A DNA stretch of 64,000 nt from Psococerastis gibbosa (lineage: Eukaryota > Arthropoda > Insecta > Psocodea > Psocidae): assembly GCA_963971405.1 (NCBI GenBank), contig OZ020487.1, positions 36,863,039-36,927,038 on the forward strand. The letters run 5' to 3'. The notes under the pieces are model-generated. The model was given only the letters and a program-made list of their open reading frames with translations. It did no database searches and had not been told where the DNA came from. Positions 37,150 through 47,691 of the stretch are shown here, in pieces. Each line of letters begins with the position of its first letter. The first letter of the stretch is position 1. The position numbers and the translations under genes are program-made.

Positions 37150-37400
37150 TCCATAGCTTCCGGTAGCTATATGAATGCTACAGTGACCGACGCCGGGTTT
37201 GACCTAAAGAGAGAAGTCGCACTCTTGCCAAACCGCTGCCGCAGGTTTCTGAACCAGGATGTTCTTCTTCTGCTGGGAATCTTCAGTCAGTCAATCTTCC
37301 CCTGAATTATAGCATGTAAAGTATTTTTCGTTCCTCATTACATGGCCGAAGTATGTTAACCGTCAGCATCAGCAAGCTTAATGTGTCCATTCGCCCCAGT
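37150..37400 (-). mobile_element. LINE fragment (RT C-terminus)
   Basis: The minus strand contains YFGHVMRNEKY followed by a basic KKN-rich stretch, matching the YFGHVMR-EKY motif common at the C-terminus of RTE-like LINE reverse transcriptases. The frame is interrupted and no RT core is present. Confidence 0.55.
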
Positions 37401-37629
37401 GTCTCAGCATTATGTTAGGACCGCGATTTCTCCAAGATATGCGCATAATCGTCTTTATAAAATCCACATTTTCAATTTTAAAATTTACTTAACTATTAAA
37501 TAGCCAAATACGAGGTATCGCTTAGCACACCTATAATACTTGCAATACTTGACATTCGTTGCTGTAGGTATCCATGAAAACCTGCATCAGTTAGCACTAG
37601 AACATTATCCAGTTGTGGAGAGTTGAGCA

Positions 37630-37736
37630 GCAATGGATTGGGTGTAGTGGTAAGCATAACACCAAGGCACGGTGAGACTCGGGTTCGAGTCCTATTCTGC
37701 CCATTTTCCATGCCTTCTTTCCCTAATAATAATAAT
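37630..37736 (+). mobile_element. short tRNA-derived SINE
   Basis: A box-like GGTGTAGTGGTAAGCA (37641-37656) and B box GGGTTCGAGTCC (37681-37692) are spaced as in a tRNA gene, followed by a short body and a (TAA)n tail. The acceptor stem does not pair well, so a SINE is preferred over a functional tRNA. Confidence 0.6.
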
Positions 37737-38954
37737 CCTCAAGACATAATTTTCATATTGTTTGTCTAACCGAAAGCACAATCTCCAATTCGTATAAAAG
37801 TGTACTGCAAACCGTAGTTAGGCATTTCATTAAAAGACCTAAGGCCTCACGAATGAAGCCAAAGTAAATAGACTCTCGAGAAACCTACACATCATATATT
37901 ATTGTGGACAGAGTCAACTCTGGCTCATGCATGTTTAAATTGAAAGAAAAGAAAATAAATCGGTAACACCCCACAATTTGTTTACGTCAGTGTTTACCCT
38001 ACCTCGAAGTTTAGATGCACCGGTATCCACATAAATTTCATATCACTTTATTTATCAAAGCTGTTTAACTTACGGAACTTACTAATTGGGTAAACTTCCA
38101 CAAGACGATATCAGCCGAACTCAACCACATATTTTATCTATGGCTATTCATAACTTAGTATGCATTTTTTTCAAAAATTTGTTTATTTTTACACACTTTT
38201 ATTGATATGTATCCACATTTCATGCCTGCTGTGATTGTTTTTGTCTTTATTTTAGAAATATCTGGTCTATTATCCGACAGAAATATTAATCATTCATGGT
38301 GTTAGTGTATATTCATTTCATTTTTCATTTCATTTCTATCTGGAATAAGAGCAAAAGGTTGTAATTATATTGGGGCCGGCCTAGTCGTAGGGTTGACGAA
38401 CTTGCGACACAACACAGTTAATCAGAAATCAGTCATCCTCTTTTCAACATTAATTGCCTGTATTTAGCCAACCATGACCCATGATTTTGATGACTATGGT
38501 TGCTATGTGATCATAAGAAAATCATTTATATAATATATGGATTGCATATCTGATACTGTATAATAATGATATAAGATATTGTCCATTACTAACTTTCTAA
38601 CTTAGGAAAATCGTAATAAATTATATTTTGAATTTTTTTTTTTTTTTTTAATAATCATAACGCAACGCCCTTTGGGGCTTACGCGTTGTATTTTTATGTG
38701 TTGCAATGCTGTAATTTTTAATGGGGATGGTGTAGGGTGCACTATTGCTTTTTTTTTTTTTGTTGATTGTTGGATTAAGGGTTTTCACAGATTTTTATAG
38801 ATAGTGGACTGGAACAGAAATGGGAGCGTGTGTTGGCGTAAAGTAGCTGCATCAGTAAGAATATTGAGTTATTAGGAAAGGTGCGGTAGCAGGCATACGT
38901 AGGACAGACAAGAATTTTGAATATTTCTTTACGCTAATTTTAATTTTTTATTTG
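37737..38954. other. gene-free stretch
   Basis: AT-rich. Poly-T tracts at about 38632-38649 and 38749-38761 and a CGCAACGCCCTTTGGGGC hairpin near 38660 resemble LINE 3'-end structures. No gene is seen. Confidence 0.4.
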
Positions 38955-39045
38955 TAAAGGGGCGAGACTTGTCCTTTGAGCTGCCCTTGAATGGTGTTAG
39001 TGAATTAAAATATTGAGGTATTGAGGTAAATGTTGTTTTTTAATA
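38955..39045 (+). mobile_element. LINE 3'-UTR-like fragment
   Basis: AAAGGGGCGAGACTTGTCC followed by TTTGAGCTGCCC matches 40128-40180. No coding part is attached. Confidence 0.4.
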
Positions 39046-39314
39046 AATTTGAATTTGATTATGGGCCTATTAATGAAAATAGTAGCAGCAATGATAATTA
39101 AAATAATTAGTGATGGAATTTTTGATCATTAAAATGCGTACGATAATTTACAATCATTCCAATTCATTTTATTTCAAAGTTGCCGTTTGTATTACGCACA
39201 AAAGGTACAGCACATACAATATTACAATATGTAGTACGTTGATCAATAGGGAATTTTATGTTTTAATTCTGTTTTTATAAACTATAAAACACAGTTTAGT
39301 TTAGAAAAAAACTA

Positions 39315-39576
39315 CCTTTTGCTTGGAAAATTAGTAGTGACGTCGTTATTAGTTTCTATAAGAATTTGAAAACATTTACAGAATACTAGAAAGATTTAAG
39401 TTAACAAATCAGCTAGATAATTTAGAAGTGAGTTCCCGAGCTTTTCCTTTTGCTTGGAAAATTAGTAGTGACGTCGTTATTAGTTTCTATAAGAATTTGA
39501 AAACATTTACAGAATACTAGAAAGATTTAAGTTAACAAATCAGCTAGATAATTTAGAAGTGAGTTCCCGAGCTTTT
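39315..39576 (+). repeat. perfect tandem duplication, 131 bp x 2
   Basis: 39315-39445 and 39446-39576 appear identical base for base, which implies a recent event. The unit contains GACGTCGTTATTAG. No coding function is seen. Confidence 0.85.
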
Positions 39577-40102
39577 CCAGCAGTTAGTCTGGAGATAACG
39601 GGTTATAGACTAGAAACCGCTAACTAAAGAGTGAGTATAGTAGATGTACCGTATACACAACCCTGCTCAATGTCTACAAACTCAACAGTCTCCATCACTC
39701 GCTAGCTCCGTGAGTGTGCCGTTTTAATTCGAAACCCGCGCTTTTCGCGTAGGCAATCAATTGCCTTAAAATAATAGGATAAGAGTTATTTTTGGTAAGT
39801 AAGCAGCACTGGCTTAACATTTATAAAATTGTGCTAAAAATATATACATACGTTTTAACTTAGTACTTTATTATCTATTATCTATATTGTATATATTATT
39901 ACACAGTAGATGATATACGCTAGATTAGACATTCTTGTAAGTTTATAAACTGCTGAATTAGCATTAATTTTATTAAAAAGCAACAAAAGCGTTGCGCTGT
40001 TTCAGGTAGGTATAGTAAATGAGATTGTAAGGAGACTTTTTTAAGCAAAATATGTCAATAGAATAGATTAGAAAACTTTTCAACTTTTCATTAGAATGTA
40101 CA

Positions 40103-40232
40103 TTTATTTTATTTTATCTTTTGTTAAAGGGGCCCAAGGCGGGACTTGTCCTTTGGCCTCCCCTTCCAAATGTAATTAGCCTATATTGTAATTTGTATAC
40201 TTGAAGAAAAATACAATTTATTATTATTATTG
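40103..40232 (+). mobile_element. LINE 3' end with (ATT)n tail
   Basis: AAAGGGGCCCAAGGCGGGAC and TTGGCCTCCCC form a GC-rich 3' hairpin region, followed by AT-rich sequence and a short (ATT)n tail. A related segment is at 38955-39045. The orientation is opposite to the LINE immediately to the right, so it is a separate insertion. Confidence 0.5.
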
Positions 40233-41022
40233 TAATGCATTTTTTTTTTTTTAAACATATGCTCCTTGTCCAGGGAATACTGGGCAAGGAAAAGTAAGAA
40301 CTTTGAGGCTTTACCTTTGTCTATTTTATATAAATTTGTACCCTTATGAACAAGGTACCTACTTCGAAGAGCTTTAATCACGGAACGACTCTTTCAAGAT
40401 TTTACAAATGCCTAGGCTAAAAATATACCAACAAGTTTTCATATCTTACAAAGTTTTACCAGCATAAATAGATGGGTGGTTCGGGCTCTGACTATCACTA
40501 TACATTTGCAAAAAATTTTGAGACATGCTTCTGAAGACTGAAAACATGCGGGTCTGGTCCACCTTAATTGAATCTGAGTGGAGCTTTATAGCCCCAGATT
40601 CGATTTGTGGGTCAATAATAATTTAATCTAATTGTTTATTTGGTCGTATATTTTTCTTAATTAGATAAAACACATAATTAGCATACTTTTATTTGCTTCA
40701 GCTTTTGACTAGTTAATGCTTTCTACCTGCGCTGTTTGAAATCTAATCAAGTACCAGCGTACAAGCAATAACCGAACAAAACGTTCAATAGGAGCTGGAG
40801 TAATGTAATGTAATGTAATGTATATATTTGGACAAGCAACAGAGGATAGATACTCAATGTAACAAAATTTCTCCAACCCCTTACTGTCTAAGTCAAACAA
40901 TCTTATGGAATATGAATATATGTATATACAGTATATATATGTAGTCAAAAGCTAAAACCTAAAAACCAACGATATTGCACAGTGTATATATTAAATAATT
41001 TCATTTTAAAAATATAAGAGAT

Positions 41023-43866
41023 TCACTGTTCAAGGGAGAAACGCACATCATATGGGCTCAATTTTAATAATAATTCCCTAACTGAAACTCTGAAGATCTT
41101 GACACTAGGCTCGTCCCTCAAATGCCGAGGAAGACTGTTAAAGAGCGCTATTCCCCGGTACTGCGGGGAAAAGCGAAAGCTCTCAAAATGCACTCTCAAC
41201 CCCCGCAACACTCTACCGTTCCTTCCATCTCTAGTATCAAAAATTGATAGGTCCTTTCTCACGAACATAAGTAGGTTTAACGCATAGAGTGCTGGCAGTG
41301 TCAAAATCCCCAGATCCCTAAAGTATGGCTTGCAATGGGTGCGAGGATGGAGGCGGCACATGGTACGAATGGCTCGTTTCTGTAACACTAAGAGTCGATT
41401 TAAAACATTTTGAGGCGAGCCATACCAAAAAATTATTCCATAGTTGAGATGGGACTCAAAACAGGCATGGTATACTAGCTTAAGAGCCTCTCTGCTGACC
41501 TGACTGGCAAGCGTACGGAGAAGATACAGCCCTGATAACAACTTAGCACTAAGTGCGTCAATATGATCAGTCCAGCTTAGACCACTGTTAATAATTAAGC
41601 CCAGAAATTTAGTTTTTGCACTAAGCGCGAGAACCTGACCATTTACTGACAATGACGACGAAATATCATTTTTTGTGAAGTTCACAAGCACCGTTTTATT
41701 AGTATTAAGCACCAATTGGTTAGCATCAAACCATTCTTGTGCCTTCAGTAGCGAAACTTCAGTTAACTGACTTAAATTTGCGTTCCTATTACCTGACACT
41801 AACAGGCTGGTGTCGTCGGCAAATAAGGTGCACTGTGTACAGTGGGGGCGCATGGACGCAGGCAAGTCATTTACGAATAAGATAAACAGGATTGGACCGA
41901 AAACTGAACCAGCCGGGACGCCCCTTTCTACTGGTACCCATTCCGACTGAACTGTGTCTCCACTGTCCTGATTCAAACGAACCCTCTGTACCCGACCTTC
42001 GAGGTATGAAGATAAAAATTGAAGAGGTAGTCCACGAAGACCGTAATGACTTAATTTATCAAGCAATATAGAATGGGGGACCATTTCGAAGGCACGACTC
42101 AGGTCACAGAAAATGCCACCCAGTGTATTTCTGTTGTCCACAAGTTTATATACTGATGACATGAAAGAGTACAGTGCGTCATTTGTACTCCGCCTCCTGC
42201 GGAAACCGAACTGATCGGGACTAAGGATGTCCTTTGTAGTTAAAAAGGTTAAGTATTGGTCACAATATACTTTTTCTATTAACTTTGAAAGAAATGGGCA
42301 GATGGAGATAGCCCTCCAGTTTCCTACCTCAGTTTTGTCCCCCTTTTTATATACAGGTACGATTTCACTAGCTTTCAAGCAAGAGGGAAAAACACCCTCT
42401 GATATAACCGTGTTTATTAAATAAGTTACAATTTCACCTATAGAAGGCCAACAAAGTTTTGTTAGTGTGGATGACATATCATATGTATCTAGAGCTTTAC
42501 TATTCTTAAAACTCTTGCATAAACGAGTTAGTTCATCATGAGACACTGGGCGACAAAAAAATGAGTCGACAGGACTGACTGTTACTCTCCTCATGATGTC
42601 AATGGGCGATAGGTCTGATTTAGGCGGTACCGGTAGTTGCGAGAAGTGGTTTATAAAATGTTTAGCCATTTCATTTGCGTCTGAGGTGACCGAACCTCCC
42701 ACACACAATTCCTTCGGCCCAGTTTTAACCGGTTTTATGTGCACAGTTTCCCTTATTAGTTTCCAAGCACCACGAGATAAGTTAGAATCGTTTTTTATCT
42801 TTCCGTCATTTATGTTTTTTACAGTGGATTCCGCCAACTTATTTAGTATCCTGTACTGCTTACGAAGGGCAGTTTTCAATGTTTGGTCCTGGCAACTTTT
42901 TATTAGTACATTAGTGTCTTTCATTCCAGCATAAATACTCGTTAGTTCAGGGGAATTGACAGAAATACGGTTAGTTTTCCAGTGGGGAGTAAATGGACAA
43001 AATAAATTTAGTGCTCCTTGAAAGTGTTGCAAGAAGTTTTTAAAAAGGGTGTTTACATCTTGACAGGGCAATTCATATATATCCGACCAACATACCGTTT
43101 TTAAATATGAAGATAGGTTCTCCAAATTACCTTTATTTAGTTTCCGTCTAATTTGCGGTGTAACCGTTTGACGTATAGTTTTACATATCCTAAGCTTTAT
43201 GTGGATTGCTTTATGATCAGACATGCCCGTTTCAAAAACATCCGGGTCATTAAAAGCTAAATTAGTAAAAATATTGTCTAAGCACTGGTTGCCTCTTGTG
43301 GGGCATTGTACGGTTTTTGCCAGCCCGTAAGAGAAAGTGAGATCAGTAAGTGGTAAAGCATCGTTAGGATCTAAGAAGTGGAAATTAAAATCTCCGGCGA
43401 GGGCTATGTTTTTGCCCTCAGTAGCAATTTCTTCTATTACCCAATTTAAACTTTCTAGAAAGACATTGCGGCAGCCATAATTTGGGGACCTATACACTGA
43501 CAAGATGACTAATTTACTCTCAACAAGCTCTACAGCACATATCTCAAAATGAAATTCGCTATTTCTAGCCATTAAATCCGTACGGGGACGATTTTTGTCT
43601 TTCCACCTATTTGCCAATAAAATGCACGAACCTCCGCGGCCGTGGTTTTTGCGACTAAAAGAAGTGGCCAAGAAGAAATTTTCAAAGTTTACTGTATTAA
43701 TTTGAAGCTGAGGCATATGGTGCTCAGAAATGCACAGTACATCGGTAGGTAGGGTATTAATTGTATGGAGTGATTTAATGAATGACAACTTAGAATTTAG
43801 TGATTGAATGTTAATGTGTAAGAGACTGAGATTTGACCACTGTGCAGCGTCGTTGGTCCTCGTCAC
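41023..43866 (-). CDS. LINE ORF2: endonuclease and reverse transcriptase
   Basis: A 947-aa protein. The N-terminal apurinic-like endonuclease has N19 (LLHINIQSLNSKL), E48 (ISEHH), Y125-R126 (SVYRSPN), D159/N161 (AGDFNFHF) and S216-D217-H218 (MSDHKA). The reverse transcriptase follows: VYKKGDKTEVGNWRAIS near 505, QFGFRRRRSTNDA near 552, catalytic D588 (FCDLSRAF), GVPAGSVFGPILF near 650 (Ala where Gln is usual), and FADD with D684-D685. The thumb and C-terminus end at SPYDVRFSLEQ with no RNase H domain. The product would nick target DNA and copy the LINE RNA by target-primed reverse transcription. Length and order are normal for a CR1-type ORF2 and all catalytic residues are present. It starts 14 nt after ORF1, so reinitiation or coupled translation is likely. 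Confidence 0.9.
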   Translation of the reverse strand: MTRTNDAAQWSNLSLLHINIQSLNSKLSFIKSLHTINTLPTDVLCISEHHMPQLQINTVNFENFFLATSFSRKNHGRGGSCILLANRWKDKNRPRTDLMARNSEFHFEICAVELVESKLVILSVYRSPNYGCRNVFLESLNWVIEEIATEGKNIALAGDFNFHFLDPNDALPLTDLTFSYGLAKTVQCPTRGNQCLDNIFTNLAFNDPDVFETGMSDHKAIHIKLRICKTIRQTVTPQIRRKLNKGNLENLSSYLKTVCWSDIYELPCQDVNTLFKNFLQHFQGALNLFCPFTPHWKTNRISVNSPELTSIYAGMKDTNVLIKSCQDQTLKTALRKQYRILNKLAESTVKNINDGKIKNDSNLSRGAWKLIRETVHIKPVKTGPKELCVGGSVTSDANEMAKHFINHFSQLPVPPKSDLSPIDIMRRVTVSPVDSFFCRPVSHDELTRLCKSFKNSKALDTYDMSSTLTKLCWPSIGEIVTYLINTVISEGVFPSCLKASEIVPVYKKGDKTEVGNWRAISICPFLSKLIEKVYCDQYLTFLTTKDILSPDQFGFRRRRSTNDALYSFMSSVYKLVDNRNTLGGIFCDLSRAFEMVPHSILLDKLSHYGLRGLPLQFLSSYLEGRVQRVRLNQDSGDTVQSEWVPVERGVPAGSVFGPILFILFVNDLPASMRPHCTQCTLFADDTSLLVSGNRNANLSQLTEVSLLKAQEWFDANQLVLNTNKTVLVNFTKNDISSSLSVNGQVLALSAKTKFLGLIINSGLSWTDHIDALSAKLLSGLYLLRTLASQVSREALKLVYHACFESHLNYGIIFWYGSPQNVLNRLLVLQKRAIRTMCRLHPRTHCKPYFRDLGILTLPALYALNLLMFVRKDLSIFDTRDGRNGRVLRGLRVHFESFRFSPQYRGIALFNSLPRHLRDEPSVKIFRVSVRELLLKLSPYDVRFSLEQ

Positions 43867-43880
43867 GGTAACAGGTACGG

Positions 43881-45272
43881 CTATATACGTTTGTGGCGGC
43901 CTTTCTTGGCAGATAGACCTTTGAATAAAAAATGCTCCAATCGCCTACCCCTGCCCTCAACGATCTGAATTTTTTGGCCAGTTTGAACCTGGCATTCACT
44001 CTCATTAACTTGATTTGCTTGAGAGGGGGATAGCACTGGAACTGCCTTGGTTGCATTTTCAAAAATGACGTTTAAGATATCTGCAGCTATCTGGGTGGGG
44101 GTATCCATAACATTTTCGCTTTGTGATATGAGGTTCGGTAATAAATAGTCAACTAACTTCCTTGCTAATACATTTTTCCCCCGACGAGACAAATTTCGAC
44201 CATATTTTGAGTAGTCTGAACGGGGTAACTCAACCAGTTTGTAAGAAATGCCGTTTCTTAAGCAGAACTTTTTTATTTGTTCATTTGCGTGAAATATTTC
44301 GCTATTTAGTTCAGGTTTGTCAAATCGGTACGGGATATTTAACATAATAGTTTTACACTTGTCCTTATACAATAAAATCTTTTGCAGGGCACGGCTTAGA
44401 GAGATAGGGAATGAGTAAATACCATGCACGTCGTTTGACCCACCCTGTATAATCACAGTATCGTTCGTACATAGATTGTGAGAAATGGAAGCTAGACTTT
44501 CAACCACATCCATTAGCTTACCATTTGTTTTCGTAACGCCCAGGGCCACAGAAGATGAACCACTCATTTGGATCTGGGTATTTAACAATGGGCCCAGCCC
44601 TTTACCATATTCGTCACTAAGGATAAAAATTTTAGGGTTGGGAGAAGAGACAGTGCTGGGCAAAGCCTCAAAGGGCTGAACTTCGATAGTTCTTAAAGTC
44701 ACTGTTGTAGGTTTAGTGATTTTTCGAGTTTTTACAATATTAAAAATTTCACTAGCGTGACTTGGTCGTTTGGCTAACAACGGAGTACTCTCTGTGCCTA
44801 CCTGCATTTTTAAGTCGTCTAAAACATTTAAATCACAAGTAGAGGTATGGGCGTTAGAGAAAGTAATTTTTGGTTTGAACTGCTCAATAGCAGCTTCAGC
44901 AATCGGAGTTTGCGTTGCAATAGTGGCGCAGGATACAGATTTTTCGATATACTGAAGCTGGCTACGCAGGAGGTGAGCTGTTTTAAGAGACTGGAGATAA
45001 GCTCTATCCAGCTCTTCGTATATTACCGACTTCTCGCTGATGGTATTCTGCAAGCGCTCATTTTCAAGGGTAACCTTGTTCGCCAGGTCAAAAATCTCCT
45101 TAAAGAAGCCCATTGTCTTATCATACAGCAATACAGGCAGGCTATCTCGATTATCAGCATAGTATTGAAACACTTCATTTGCCTTAGATTCAATAAAAGT
45201 GTCGTTTGACATAGTTACATTAAAGCTAGAGTCATTGTTTGATATTGGAATACTCAGATCTAGCAAAGACAT
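43881..45272 (-). CDS. LINE ORF1: coiled coil plus SGNH-esterase-like domain
   Basis: A 463-aa protein. An acidic, helical N-terminal half includes a likely coiled coil at about 55-115. From about 213 an SGNH/GDSL-hydrolase pattern follows: block I KIFILSDEYGKGLG (217-227 region), block III GGSNDV (277-282) and block V YGRNLSRRGKNVLARKL (357 onward). The C-terminus is basic (GRGRRLEHFLFKG, KKGRHKRI), suiting RNA binding. Esterase-bearing ORF1 proteins are known in CR1-type LINEs. Oddly, compared with the usual GDSH and GLHLN-RGK motifs, the nucleophile Ser position is Glu (E221) and the His position is Asn (N360), while block III Asn (N280) is kept. The domain may therefore bind rather than hydrolyse. 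This alignment is by eye. Confidence 0.8.
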   Translation of the reverse strand: MSLLDLSIPISNNDSSFNVTMSNDTFIESKANEVFQYYADNRDSLPVLLYDKTMGFFKEIFDLANKVTLENERLQNTISEKSVIYEELDRAYLQSLKTAHLLRSQLQYIEKSVSCATIATQTPIAEAAIEQFKPKITFSNAHTSTCDLNVLDDLKMQVGTESTPLLAKRPSHASEIFNIVKTRKITKPTTVTLRTIEVQPFEALPSTVSSPNPKIFILSDEYGKGLGPLLNTQIQMSGSSSVALGVTKTNGKLMDVVESLASISHNLCTNDTVIIQGGSNDVHGIYSFPISLSRALQKILLYKDKCKTIMLNIPYRFDKPELNSEIFHANEQIKKFCLRNGISYKLVELPRSDYSKYGRNLSRRGKNVLARKLVDYLLPNLISQSENVMDTPTQIAADILNVIFENATKAVPVLSPSQANQVNESECQVQTGQKIQIVEGRGRRLEHFLFKGLSAKKGRHKRI

Positions 45273-45515
45273 TCTGAAGTAGGTAGGCTTAGATAAATTG
45301 ATGGGTCAAGTGAGTTAGATAATTGAACGATACAAAATATATACTGTGCAATATGTAGGCTATGTATACAATATACCTACTGTAAGTTAGTACAACTTAC
45401 CAATCAGTTATAACAATTTCTCAATATAGTCAATAAGTCGCAGATTCAATTCAGATTACTTATAAAAATGGTTTTAAAAGTAATTAAGTACTGGTTAATA
45501 ACTCACAAAATAGTT

Positions 45516-45571
45516 TTAAGATAGTCCCGTTTGTAATTTTAATTTAAGATAGTCCCGTTTGTAATTTTAAT
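45516..45571 (+). repeat. 28-bp tandem duplication
   Basis: Two units starting at 45516 and 45544 contain ATAGTCCCGTTTGTAATTTT. It lies about 250 bp beyond the LINE ORF1 start and could belong to the LINE 5' UTR, which is not delimited. Confidence 0.7.
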
Positions 45572-45572
45572 T

Positions 45573-47691
45573 TTGAATTTGCCGCCTAAAAGTATGTGGG
45601 CGCTTCAGTAACCAGAATCTATCTATTGACACGTCATTCAGAAATGAAAATTGTAAATATAAACAGTAAACACGCGGCACAACAAGTTAACAAAGTTCAT
45701 GCAGTTTAAAAAATTTACAACGCAAGCTAGCAAATTGCCTCACTAAAAGTACTTGTGTGATATTACCGTATTTGGTTGATGCTTTCCTGCTCAGTTCGGT
45801 AGTGTGGTGTTCTGATCCTACAGTGTGGTGTCCTAGTCAAGCAGGCTACTACAAAGTGCGGTGAATTGTGATGTTCAGCCGTGGCTATTTGTATTTAGTG
45901 AAGAGAAATTGGTCTTTCAAGCGTTGTACTGCAATAATTTCCCTTCATCTTGATGGTTCATCCAGTGGTGAGTGACTTTTCAAAATAGTAGTCGTATTCT
46001 CGTATCAGTTTGTTATTATTTACGAAACAAGTCAAACAACACTACTCAGCTGACTATGACAAGTTGTCCGTCTGATGGTTGAGGTCCAAAAGATGATATA
46101 ATGATACAATAAATATCAATATTCAGGTATATTCCGTCAATTTTACTTGGTTCCAAGTACTGTTGACTTCAGCGTTGACCCTTATCTGCCCAATTTCGAT
46201 TATTTGACGCACAAAATAATAAGATTTCAACCGAAGAAAAATTAAATATACTTGATTCAAAAATTAACGGACTCTACACAAGCTAGCAGACGACGACCTC
46301 CTCTAGTATTTTGCCTTATCAGCCTACTCGTTGAAAATTATCTCAAATATTAATTCTGAAACACGTTATCGCGAGATTGCTACCATAAAATACTACTGTT
46401 GGATAACTAATTATACCACGATAACACGTCAAGTATTTTATATTGTACCAGTAGTATAAGAACTGATTTCTGCAACCCAAAGTTTTTGGAGGTGGTGCAG
46501 TTCGAAAAATTTCAATCTCTCAAAGTATAATTTTTCTTCTGATTTGTTGAGAAATTGTAATAGGCTACATCTAACTAATAACTTTATTTATCCTGGCTTT
46601 TAGACCATTTATTGACATGATGGGTTTCAAGGTCAGATTTGGGTAAGAAGAATTATTCATTTTTTGCGGACCATGGAAACGACTTAGGAATTGGTGCACT
46701 TTTCAAAGTTGCTTAAAAGCCGATGAATGAAAATTCATCATTTCATAAGCAGTATATAGTAAAACAGGCAGAAAAGTAATAATAAAAAGAACTTACCTCT
46801 CTTGCGTTTTAATTGGGCAAAAATGTAGCTCCCTTGAGACTGTCGGGGTGAAGGTATTTAGCGTTGGAATTATTTCGACCTCGATGGGTTTTCAAGCAGA
46901 GATTCTTCGCCTCACGCTCCCTATGTAAATGCTGGTCTTGTTCCGGATATCCGAAATAAGCCGATTAAAATTATTTCCACGCTCAAGCTGGAAAAGAAAA
47001 TTAATACCCTTAATTACAGCAACATTCCGGAACTACGATATTATACAGAAACTCGGAAAATGCGTGGAATTCCGTTTTGTGAATTGCGGTTTCTAAAATA
47101 CATTTAATTAAAATCAAATTGACATTAATTTTTAAGAACTTTTTGATAATTTTCTATTTTAACTGTGTACATTTCAAAACTTTTACCTCCAACCAGTATA
47201 ATTAGGTAGGCTCACATTCGTTTCCATTTCGGAGTTCAACTGAAATCTACATTTAAAGTGTATCCAAGAGATTTTATTGCAGCCCACAGGGCATTTTTAT
47301 ATGGATGTTGAGCAATTGGCTTATTGAACCTTGCCTAGTGAGTAATGCCAGAAGCCCCATTGATTTTTGGATATGACTGGGATTGTTTTGCCTCCATTTT
47401 CCACCTGAGTGTCAAGGAAACCAATTTCTGCCCTCCCTAACCATGACTTCAGCCATCCACCAGCAGCCTGATCGAGGAGGCGATTATAATACCGGTATTT
47501 CTTTAATCCCCTGGTATTAAAAATGTAAACAAGATAATTTTATAATGGAAAGTGCTATTCAAAATTTGTTTGTTTACAGTTATAATCCTAAGGTATTTAT
47601 TTAACCCCGGTGTTATAATCATAGAATAAATATTTACTATAGAATGCTAGTCGGTATAGGGCCGTCTGTGACTCGAACCTTGCAAATCACA
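45573..47691. other. gene-free stretch with ambiguous splice-like sites
   Basis: A plus-strand frame from an ATG at about 45882 runs 33 codons to a GTGAGT at about 45967, and a minus-strand block near 46797-46837 has a GTAAGT donor. Neither has a partner exon or recognisable protein text. Part of the left side may be LINE 5' UTR. Confidence 0.3.

Larger units (their letters stand above)
40797..45272 (-). mobile_element. LINE with both ORFs open (CR1/L2-group-like)
   Basis: A two-ORF LINE on the minus strand: ORF1 (45272-43881), a gap of about 14 nt, ORF2 (43866-41023), a 3' UTR of about 200 nt, and an (ATTAC)n tail of about four units at 40801-40821. Endonuclease, RT and an SGNH-type ORF1 together fit the CR1/L2 group of the Jockey superfamily, assigned by eye. 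The 5' UTR start (above 45272) and target duplication were not located. Both ORFs are uninterrupted, so the insertion is young and may have been functional. Microsatellite tails in place of poly-A are usual for this group. Confidence 0.85.

Noticed and set aside
37633-37704. Possible functional tRNA gene
   Set aside because: A and B boxes are good but the acceptor arms do not pair and a TAA tail follows, so a SINE fits better.
45882-45967. Plus-strand frame of 33 codons ending at a GTGAGT site
   Set aside because: No partner exon found and the segment may be LINE 5' UTR; a link to Frizzled 16 kb away would be a guess.
46797-46837. Minus-strand block bordered by AG and GTAAGT
   Set aside because: Weak acceptor, very short, no matching exon in phase nearby.
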